The notes beneath the pieces are model-generated. The model did not search any database. It worked only from the letters and a program-made list of their open reading frames with translations, and was not told the origin of the DNA. This document shows, one piece after another, positions 1-4,964 of a stretch of DNA of 7,183 nucleotides (its first letter is position 1; the number at the start of each line of letters is the position of its first letter). The position numbers and the translations under genes were made by a program. The DNA lies in NCBI GenBank assembly GCA_964569055.1, contig CAZMSZ010000380.1:1-7183 (forward strand). Direction: 5' to 3'. The stretch comes from JAWLGW01 sp964569055. Its GTDB lineage: Bacteria > Planctomycetota > J058.

Positions 1-21
1 TCCTTTCATCCCACGAGATCA

Positions 22-38
22 GCCAGGCTTCGCCTGGC
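22..38. repeat. Perfect 7-bp hairpin with TTC loop
   Basis: GCCAGGC (22-28) and GCCTGGC (32-38) are exact reverse complements around a three-base loop TTC. No T-run follows, so it is not a typical intrinsic terminator for a gene to the left, although that remains possible in a high-GC genome. It sits between the two copies of the GAGATCAGCC direct repeat and may be part of a dispersed intergenic repeat. Confidence 0.5.
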
Positions 39-45
39 GCACCAG

Positions 46-63
46 AGGCGCAGAGGCGCAGAG
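46..63. repeat. Short tandem repeat, AGGCGCAG units
   Basis: Two and a quarter tandem copies of the 8-bp unit AGGCGCAG are visible. The tract runs directly into the second copy of GAGATCAGCC. The 11-mer GCGCAGAGATC at its end (56-66) recurs at 6949-6959, inside the palindromic element at the other end of the window. Confidence 0.55.
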
Positions 64-144
64 ATCAGCCCGCAGGTCCGCGCGCCCTTCGGCTTGGCGC
101 TGGCTCTTCGAGTCCGATTGGGACTCCGAGTACGAGTCCTCCCG

Positions 145-160
145 CTCGCGCCGGCGCGAG
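145..160. repeat. 16-bp perfect palindrome
   Basis: CTCGCGCCGGCGCGAG is its own reverse complement. It could be a binding site for a dimeric regulator about 60 bp upstream of the macro-CHAT start. Short GC palindromes also arise by chance in DNA of this composition, so the regulatory reading is weak. Confidence 0.35.
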
Positions 161-182
161 GAGCCTCTCGGCCTCTCAGCGC

Positions 183-211
183 TTGACCGCCGACCCGCCG
201 GCCTCTCTCAT
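183..211 (+). promoter_or_regulatory. Candidate promoter for the macro-CHAT gene, possibly leaderless
   Basis: TTGACC (183-188) resembles a -35 box. After a 17-nt spacer TCTCAT (206-211) is a 4-of-6 match to a -10 box. The predicted transcription start would fall at about 217-218, on the GTG start codon. There is no purine-rich Shine-Dalgarno sequence just before 218, which fits a leaderless mRNA. This rests on motif matching by eye. Confidence 0.3.
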
Positions 212-217
212 GGCGAC

Positions 218-1768
218 GTGGAACGCGAGTACGAGCTCTTGGGGCGGCGGCTGCAGCTTCACCTCGGGGACATCACCCGGCTCGAGGTGGACGCGATCGT
301 CAGCAGCGAGAACAGCGACCTGATCATGGATCGGCCCGACGGGCCGAGCGTGTCGGCGGCGATCCACCGGGCCGAGGGGCCCGAGATCGCGGCGGCGCTC
401 GCGCGGCTGGGGCCGATCGAGCCTGGGCGGGCCGTGATCACGCCCGCCCGCGCGCTCCCCTGTCGCTGGATCGTGCACGCGGCGACGGTGGTCAAGACCG
501 AGGCCGGCCACTTCGCGACGCTGGAGATGGTGCGGGGGGCGGTCCGCTCGGCGCTCGCGCTGGCGAGCGGGCTGGGGCTGACCTCGCTGGCGTTCCCCGC
601 CTTCGGCGTGCGCGCGGCGGCGCTCTCGGTGCGGCAGACCAGTCAGGCCATGGTCGAGGAGATCGTGGCCGGGCTGCAGGGGCAGACCACGCTCCGGCGC
701 GTGGTGATCGCGCTGATCGATCCCGAGTCGTTCCTGTCCTTCTTCGAGGAGGCGCTCAAGGGCGCGACCCGCGCCACCGCGCCGTTGGCGCTGCGTCTGG
801 AGCGTGGGCTCGACGCCCTGCGCGCCAGCTTCCCCGACGATCAGCCCGTCGCGCACGTCAGCAGCGCGCCGTTTCCGGCGGCGCGCGAGCGGGCGCTGCG
901 CGAGCGGCTCGAGCGGTTGCGCGACGGGACGGCGAGAGGGCACCTCGACCCGCAGCGCGAGCTGGCCGCGCTCGGCGCGGAGCTGTGGGCGCAGCTCCCG
1001 GCGGCGGCGCGCGAGCGGCTCGAGGCCGAGCGCGGGCGCGCCCTCGTGCTCCGGATCGACGCCTCGCTGGCGGCCTTCCCCTTCGAGCTCGCCTCGGACG
1101 GCGCGCGACTCCTGGTCGAGCGCGCCCCCATCGCGCGGCAGCTGGTGCTCGACGCGGCGCCGGCGCGACCCGCGCCGGCGGCGTCGGGCGCGGGCCCGCT
1201 CGAGGCGCTCGTGCTGGCCGGCGACCCGGGCGACCTCCCCGCGGCGGGGCGCGAGGCGGCGCACCTCGTCGACCTCCTCTGGCGGCGCGCGCAGCGCCGC
1301 GCGCGACCGACCCTGCTGGCGGGCGCCCGGGCGACGCGCGCCGCCGCGCTCGCCGCGCTGCGCGCGAGCGACCTCGTCCACTGGTGCGGGCACACCCGTG
1401 CGCTCGGGCCGGCGGCGCAGCCCGGGTGGCAGCTCGCCGACGAGCCGCTCGGCGCCGCCGAGCTGGCGACCACCCCGCTGCGCGCGCGGCTGGTCGTGGC
1501 CAACTCTTGCGGGCGCGACCCCGAGGGCGCGCTCGCCCGCGCCTTCCTCCTCGCCGGCGCGCGCAACCTCGTGTGCACCCTGTGGGAGGTCGACGACCGC
1601 GCCGCGCACGCCTTCGCCGGGCCGCTCTACGAGGCCCTGCTCCAAGGCCGCACCCTCGGAGCGGCGCTGAGCGAGGCGCGCGCCGCCGCCCTCGCGGCCG
1701 ACCGCTTCCACGGCACGGCGTGGGTGCACTACGGTGACCCGCGCGAGCGGCTGTTCGAGCCGGGCTGA
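218..1768 (+). CDS. Macro domain-CHAT domain fusion protein (putative caspase-like peptidase)
   Basis: 516 residues, GTG start, no signal peptide, so probably cytosolic. Residues ~10-175 resemble a macro (ADP-ribose-binding) domain: GDIT at 17-20, VDAIVSSEN at 24-32 in place of the usual VNAAN motif, GPSVSAAIHRAEG at 42-54, and FPAFG at 126-130. The usual glycine-rich phosphate loop after FPA is replaced by VRAAALS, so ADP-ribose binding is doubtful. An arginine-rich linker (~190-250) leads to a CHAT domain (~255-510): FPFEL near 287, LVHWCGHT with His392 as the likely catalytic histidine, VVANSCGRD with Cys431 as the likely nucleophile, then LARAFLLAGARNLVCTLWEVDD and a C-terminal WVHYGDP. 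CHAT domains are clan CD peptidases related to caspases and separases; many act as effectors or sensors in bacterial stress and defence. Partner, substrate and trigger cannot be read from the sequence. There is no neighbouring transmembrane, gasdermin-like or nuclease gene in the window. The domain calls are firm, the biological role is not. Confidence 0.85.
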   Translation: MEREYELLGRRLQLHLGDITRLEVDAIVSSENSDLIMDRPDGPSVSAAIHRAEGPEIAAALARLGPIEPGRAVITPARALPCRWIVHAATVVKTEAGHFATLEMVRGAVRSALALASGLGLTSLAFPAFGVRAAALSVRQTSQAMVEEIVAGLQGQTTLRRVVIALIDPESFLSFFEEALKGATRATAPLALRLERGLDALRASFPDDQPVAHVSSAPFPAARERALRERLERLRDGTARGHLDPQRELAALGAELWAQLPAAARERLEAERGRALVLRIDASLAAFPFELASDGARLLVERAPIARQLVLDAAPARPAPAASGAGPLEALVLAGDPGDLPAAGREAAHLVDLLWRRAQRRARPTLLAGARATRAAALAALRASDLVHWCGHTRALGPAAQPGWQLADEPLGAAELATTPLRARLVVANSCGRDPEGALARAFLLAGARNLVCTLWEVDDRAAHAFAGPLYEALLQGRTLGAALSEARAAALAADRFHGTAWVHYGDPRERLFEPG

Positions 1769-1787
1769 CGCCGCGGTGCGCGCCCGG

Positions 1788-1815
1788 TTCACTCGCGACA
1801 CCGCTCGATTAGACT
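1788..1815 (+). promoter_or_regulatory. Candidate promoter for the secreted protein-rlmI pair
   Basis: TTCACT (1788-1793) and TAGACT (1810-1815) each match the housekeeping sigma consensus at 4 of 6 positions, with a 16-nt spacer. Predicted transcription would start near 1822, just ahead of GGAGG at 1827-1831. The site lies in the 68-bp gap after the macro-CHAT stop, which suggests that the next two genes can be transcribed independently of it. Confidence 0.4.
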
Positions 1816-1836
1816 GCCGGGCCCGCGGAGGCTCGC

Positions 1837-2697
1837 GTGCGCGCTCGTCTGCTCCTCGCCCTGCTCTCGTCGCTCGGCGCGCTCGCCGCGCTGCCTGCCC
1901 CGGTCGCCCAGGGCGCGCCCGCCGGCGAGGCGATCGCGCCGATCGCCTCGCACGTGGTGGTGACCGGGCGGCGCTCGCTGTTCGGGCTGCCGCGCAAGGG
2001 GGTGGTCGTCGACCCGGCGGGGTGGGAGCGGGTGACCGCCGGCCTGCCGGATCCGCCCGCCGCGCCCGACTTCGACGCGGGCGAGGTCGCGGTGCTGGTG
2101 GTCGCCGACACCACCGGCGCCTCCGACAGCGAGGTCGCGCGCCTCGAGCGCCTCGAGGGCGGCGGTGTGCGCGCCGTGCTGGTGCGCCAGGAGGCGGACC
2201 CGCGCGCCGACGACCTGCCCGAGGTGAAGGCGTTCCTGTTCACGCTGCCCGACTTCCCGGGCGGCGTGGAGCTGGTCCACCGCACCGTGCTCCCCGAGGG
2301 CATGGGGACGGTGCAGCGCCGGGAGCGCGCCCTGCCGAGCGACCGCGAGCCCCGCGGGCTGCCCCGGCTCGGGCCGGACCTGCGGCTCGCGCTCGGGCGG
2401 GTCGACGGCGGCGACGTGCCCGAGGGGATCAAGCTCCGGGTCGAGGTCTACTACGCCCGCACCGACCTGCCCGGCCGGGTGGTCGAGGTCCCGTTCCCGC
2501 GCGAGGGGCTGCTGTTCCCCCAGCTCCGCGACGGCGCGCGCTATATCTACGCGGCCTATGGCGCCGGGCTGCGGACCCGCAACCCGCTGGTGATCGAGGA
2601 GCTGCCGCCGGTCGGCCTGGGGGGCGGCGCCCCGCCGATCGAGCACCGCTTCTTGCTCGAGCCCGTGCCGGGCTCGGCCGGGGACGCGGGCCGGTGA
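1837..2697 (+). CDS. Secreted protein of unknown family
   Basis: 286 residues. The GTG start is chosen because GGAGG (1827-1831) lies 5 nt upstream and the first residues form a clear Sec signal: MRARLLLALLSSLGALAA, then a small-residue region with cleavage likely around residues 25-29. No lipobox cysteine follows, so the product is probably periplasmic or secreted rather than anchored. I recognise no family. The mature part alternates charged loops with hydrophobic strands (VAVLVVADTTG, VRAVLVRQEAD, KLRVEVYYARTD, RFLLEPVPG), suggesting a beta-rich fold, and it contains no cysteine. The final codons overlap the start of the RlmI-type methyltransferase by 4 nt (GTGA), so the two are co-translated. 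That pairing gives no clear functional hint, as one product is exported and the other modifies rRNA in the cytosol. Confidence 0.75.
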   Translation: MRARLLLALLSSLGALAALPAPVAQGAPAGEAIAPIASHVVVTGRRSLFGLPRKGVVVDPAGWERVTAGLPDPPAAPDFDAGEVAVLVVADTTGASDSEVARLERLEGGGVRAVLVRQEADPRADDLPEVKAFLFTLPDFPGGVELVHRTVLPEGMGTVQRRERALPSDREPRGLPRLGPDLRLALGRVDGGDVPEGIKLRVEVYYARTDLPGRVVEVPFPREGLLFPQLRDGARYIYAAYGAGLRTRNPLVIEELPPVGLGGGAPPIEHRFLLEPVPGSAGDAGR

Positions 2698-3929
2698 GCC
2701 GGCGCGCCGGCGGAGGGGCCCAGCAGCGCGGACGGGCGCGGGCGGGCGCGGCCGAGGTCCGCCTCAAGGCGGCGCCCACCTCGCCCCACCCCTGGGTGTG
2801 GCGCACGCGGCTCGAGGCCGGCTCGGTCCCGCGCGGGCACGAGGCGGGCGCCGTGGTGCGTGTGCTCGGCCCCGACGGGAAGGCGCTCGGCCGCGGGATG
2901 CTGCACCCCCACGTCACGATCGCGCTGCGGTTGCTCACGCGCGACGCCGACGAACAGATCGACGCCGCCTTCTTCGAGCGCCGCCTCCGGCGCGCGCTCG
3001 CGCTGCGGCGCGAGGTGCTCAGGGTCGAGGAGACCAGCGACGCCTACCGCCTGGTCCACTCCGAGGCCGACGGCCTCTCGGGGCTGGTGGTGGACGTGCT
3101 CGGCGAGGTGGTGCGGGTCGACCTGTTCGCGCGCGGCATGGCGCGCCTGGAGCGCGAGGTCCGCCAGGCGCTCGGCGCGCTGTTTCCGGGCAAGCCGATC
3201 GTGGTCCGCGCCGACAAGCGCGCGGCGGACATCGAGGGCTTTCGGGTCGCGCCGCGGCGCGACGACCCCGACGAGACCGAGGTCACCGAGCAGGGCGTGC
3301 GGTTCCACGTCGACCTGCGCGAGGGGCACAAGACCGGCTTCTTCGCCGACCAGCGCGAGAACCGGCTGCTCCTGGCCCAGCTCGCCCGCGGGCGGGTGGT
3401 CCTCGACGCGCACACCTACACGGGCGGGTTCGCGCTGTACGCGGCGGTTCGCGGCGAGGCCGCCCGCGTCACGGGGGTGGACCTCGACGAGAAGGCGATC
3501 GCGGTGGCCAAGCGCAACGCCAAGCTCAACCAGGTCCAGCGGCAGGTCCGCTTCGTCCAGGCCGACGCGTTCCACTACCTGCGCGACCTCCAGCGCCAGG
3601 GGGGTGAGCGGCCCGAAGTGCTCGTGCTCGACCCGCCCAAGCTGGCCAAGGACCGCAAGGAGAAGGAGGGCGCGCTGCGCGCCTACGCCGACCTCAACCG
3701 CCTCGGCCTCGAGACGGTGGCCGACGACGGCGTGCTCCTCACCTGCTCGTGCTCGGGCGTGGTCGACGAGCAGGACCTGCTCGACGTCCTGCGCGGCGCC
3801 GCCGCGCGCACCGGCAAGGAGGTCACGGTGCTGCGCGTCTCGGGCGCCGCCGCGGACCACCCGGTCGCGCTGCACGTCCCCGAGACCCGCTACCTCAAGG
3901 CGATCTTCGCGCGCGTCCGCGCGCTGTGA
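2694..3929 (+). CDS. rlmI: 23S rRNA (cytosine-C5)-methyltransferase, RlmI type
   Basis: 411 residues against about 396 for E. coli RlmI (YccW), which makes m5C1962 in 23S rRNA using S-adenosylmethionine. An N-terminal PUA-like part (~22-80) contains HPWVW at 32-36. A central linking region follows with YRLVHSEADGLSGLVVD (~118-134). The Rossmann-fold methyltransferase (~200-411) shows HKTGFFADQREN (212-223), LDAHTYTGGFALYA (motif I, 237-250), VTGVDLDEKAIAVAKRNAKLN (~259-279), LDPPK (motif IV, 312-316), LLTCSCSG (motif VI, with the likely catalytic cysteine at 351 or 353), and DHPVALHVPETRYLK near the end. The start is the GTG at 2694, overlapping the preceding stop; it is the only start codon in frame before the PUA motif, and GGGGA at 2680-2684 can serve as ribosome binding site. 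Residues 1-20 form an Arg/Gly-rich extension absent from E. coli RlmI. The family is certain; the exact target base is inferred from it. Confidence 0.92.
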   Translation: MSRRAGGGAQQRGRARAGAAEVRLKAAPTSPHPWVWRTRLEAGSVPRGHEAGAVVRVLGPDGKALGRGMLHPHVTIALRLLTRDADEQIDAAFFERRLRRALALRREVLRVEETSDAYRLVHSEADGLSGLVVDVLGEVVRVDLFARGMARLEREVRQALGALFPGKPIVVRADKRAADIEGFRVAPRRDDPDETEVTEQGVRFHVDLREGHKTGFFADQRENRLLLAQLARGRVVLDAHTYTGGFALYAAVRGEAARVTGVDLDEKAIAVAKRNAKLNQVQRQVRFVQADAFHYLRDLQRQGGERPEVLVLDPPKLAKDRKEKEGALRAYADLNRLGLETVADDGVLLTCSCSGVVDEQDLLDVLRGAAARTGKEVTVLRVSGAAADHPVALHVPETRYLKAIFARVRAL

Positions 3930-3962
3930 GCCGGCCCGCGGCCCTCCGTCGCGGACCCTGGG

Positions 3963-3985
3963 GGCGGGTGCTATCGTCGCCCGCC
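3963..3985 (+). promoter_or_regulatory. Candidate extended -10 promoter within an inverted repeat
   Basis: TGCTATCGT (3969-3977) resembles an extended -10 element (TGn TATCGT). It lies in the 11-nt loop of an inverted repeat GGCGGG (3963-3968) / CCCGCC (3980-3985). No good -35 box is visible at the expected distance, as is usual for extended -10 promoters. It would drive the short upstream reading frame and the lipoprotein gene. The inverted repeat could be an operator, or simply GC-rich chance. Confidence 0.35.
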
Positions 3986-3998
3986 GCGAGGTGCGTCC

Positions 3999-4046
3999 AT
4001 GAGCGAGTCGGAGCTCGTCCACTCCGGGTCGGGGAGCGGGTCATGA
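3999..4046 (+). CDS. Possible 15-residue upstream reading frame coupled to the lipoprotein gene
   Basis: ATG at 3999 is preceded by GAGG (3988-3991) at 7 nt spacing. The frame encodes MSESELVHSGSGSGS and ends in TGA at 4044-4046, which overlaps the lipoprotein ATG (4043-4045) as ATGA. The arrangement is typical of translational coupling: ribosomes finishing the short frame could restart on the lipoprotein gene. The peptide is Ser/Gly-rich and matches nothing I know. It may be only a chance reading frame, since the lipoprotein gene also has its own GGGGAG sequence (4031-4036). Confidence 0.3.
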   Translation: MSESELVHSGSGSGS

Positions 4047-4825
4047 GCCGCGGACGCGCCGAGCTGGGCTGGGCGCTGGCCGCGGGCGTGACGGTCGCCC
4101 TCGCGGCTTGCGAGGAGCGCCCGGCGCCACCCGCTCCGGCGCCCCCGCCCACCCCAGCCAGGCCGCCGGCGGACGACGACCTTGCGCCGGCGCCGGCGCC
4201 GGACCCCGGGCTCGCCCCCGTCCGCTCGGGCGACGCGACCGCCCGAGGAGCCGACATGGCCGAACCGCGCCCGCTCGACGAGATCCTGTTCGAGCTCGAG
4301 GAGATCGAGACGTCCCCCGCCAACCTCGACGACCCCGAGGCGGACTACGAGGCGCGCTTCGTGCGCAAGGAGGAGCTCGAGCGCGAGGCGCGCGCGCTGG
4401 CGGCCGGCGACGCGGCCGCCGTCCTGCCCGCGCTGCTCGAGCGGCTGCGGGCGGCGCGCGCGCTCCCCGACGTGGTGGGCGCGCGCGAGCAGCGGCCGTT
4501 CCTGTGCCGCGTCCTGGGCGGGCTCGACGAGGAGCGCGCCCGCGCCGCGATCGCGGCGGAGCTGCGCGAGCTGCGCCACGACGAGCTCGGCTGGGTCCTC
4601 GCGGCCATGCCCCGCAACACGGCCTCGCGCGGCGCCATCGCCGGGTGGTTCCTGCGGCAGAGCGAGTTCGCCCGCACGACCGGCGGGGGCGACCCCGACC
4701 GGCGCGCGCTCCTCCTCGAGGCCTACCTCGCCCGCGGTCCGCTCGCCCCCGACGACGAGGTCGTGGCCGCGGCGACCCGTGACCCCAGCGCGAAGGTGGC
4801 CGCGCTGGCGCGCCAGGCGCGCTGA
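4043..4825 (+). CDS. Lipoprotein with proline-rich linker and helical domain, unknown function
   Basis: 260 residues from ATG 4043, with GGGGAG (4031-4036) 6 nt upstream. The start is supported by a lipoprotein signal peptide: short basic N-terminus, hydrophobic stretch ALAAGVTVALAAC, and lipobox LAAC with Cys23 as the predicted lipidated residue. Residues ~24-60 form a Pro/Ala-rich linker, including an APAPAP run encoded by a GCGCCG tandem tract near 4186-4201. The rest (~75-260) is charged and helix-forming (DEILFELEEIE, EELEREARALAAG, AVLPALLERLRAARALP, RAAIAAELRELRHDELGWVL) and may contain HEAT-like or ARM-like helical pairs. No catalytic motif is seen. The linker suggests a membrane-anchored periplasmic domain held away from the lipid. 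It lies 113 bp after rlmI and has its own candidate promoter. Function unknown. Confidence 0.78.
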   Translation: MSRGRAELGWALAAGVTVALAACEERPAPPAPAPPPTPARPPADDDLAPAPAPDPGLAPVRSGDATARGADMAEPRPLDEILFELEEIETSPANLDDPEADYEARFVRKEELEREARALAAGDAAAVLPALLERLRAARALPDVVGAREQRPFLCRVLGGLDEERARAAIAAELRELRHDELGWVLAAMPRNTASRGAIAGWFLRQSEFARTTGGGDPDRRALLLEAYLARGPLAPDDEVVAAATRDPSAKVAALARQAR

Positions 4826-4944
4826 CGGTTCGTCGCAAATGCGCGCCGCGGGTCGAACGAGCCGAAGGGGCGTGCGTCTCGTGACCGCTCCGTAACCTCA
4901 GTGAAGCCAAGATTCTCGCGACTGGCCTGAACCGTGCGCCCGTG
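4826..4944 (+). other. Intergenic region upstream of the amidohydrolase
   Basis: The gap between the lipoprotein stop and the amidohydrolase hairpin is less GC-rich than the coding DNA around it, notably in the stretch with GTAACCTCAGTGAAGCCAAG around 4891-4910. That composition fits a promoter region, but no convincing -35/-10 pair stands out. No T-tailed terminator for the lipoprotein gene is visible. Confidence 0.4.
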
Positions 4945-4960
4945 GCCTCCGAACGGAGGC
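4945..4960 (+). promoter_or_regulatory. Hairpin enclosing the Shine-Dalgarno of the amidohydrolase gene
   Basis: GCCTCC (4945-4950) and GGAGGC (4955-4960) form a perfect 6-bp stem with loop GAAC. The 3' arm contains GGAGG (4955-4959), the Shine-Dalgarno sequence 5 nt before the GTG start at 4965. All the bases that would pair with 16S rRNA are therefore paired when the hairpin is closed. This could lower translation or allow regulation by temperature, a protein or an upstream alternative structure. The base pairing is plain in the sequence; the regulatory role is inferred. Confidence 0.5.
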
Positions 4961-4964
4961 TCCG

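Larger units (their letters stand above)
1..217. other. Non-coding leader region rich in short repeats and palindromes
   Basis: No gene is supported here. The region holds a direct repeat GAGATCAGCC (15-24 and 61-70), a tandem 8-bp unit AGGCGCAG (46-61), a perfect 7-bp hairpin at 22-38, a 6-bp hairpin GAGTCC/GGACTC at 110-126, a perfect 16-bp palindrome at 145-160, and three copies of GCCTCTC (163-169, 171-177, 201-207). The frame of the macro-CHAT gene has no stop codon from base 2 to its GTG, but I found no ATG, GTG or TTG in that frame upstream of 218, and the composition is not protein-like. Confidence 0.6.

Noticed and set aside
1..70. CRISPR-like array from the repeated GAGATCAGCC and AGGCGCAG units
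   Set aside because: Units are too short, only two copies each, spacing is irregular, and there are no cas genes.
176..1801. Minus-strand open frame of about 541 codons opposite the macro-CHAT gene
   Set aside because: Arg-rich low-complexity translation with no recognisable motif; the plus-strand frame has clear macro and CHAT motifs.
1734..2693. In-frame upstream extension of the RlmI-type gene from an ATG-like start near 1734
   Set aside because: The extension translates to Arg/Ala/Gly-rich noise overlapping the secreted-protein gene. GTG 2694 gives a normal family length and an overlap typical of coupled genes.
3936..3954. Inverted repeat CCGCG/CGCGG after rlmI as an intrinsic terminator
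   Set aside because: Only a 5-bp stem with a 9-nt loop and no T-run; GC-rich chance pairing is as likely.
2556..4022. Minus-strand open frame of about 488 codons opposite rlmI
   Set aside because: It is antisense to a strongly conserved methyltransferase and shows no motif of its own.
3749..4042. Upstream extension of the lipoprotein frame into rlmI
   Set aside because: It overlaps rlmI coding sequence out of frame and would bury the lipoprotein signal peptide. ATG 4043 gives a proper signal and lipobox.
4186..4201. GCGCCG tandem tract as a regulatory or phase-variable repeat
   Set aside because: It lies in the Pro/Ala linker of the lipoprotein, the unit is 6 bp and in frame, and only a few copies are present; it is best explained as low-complexity coding sequence.
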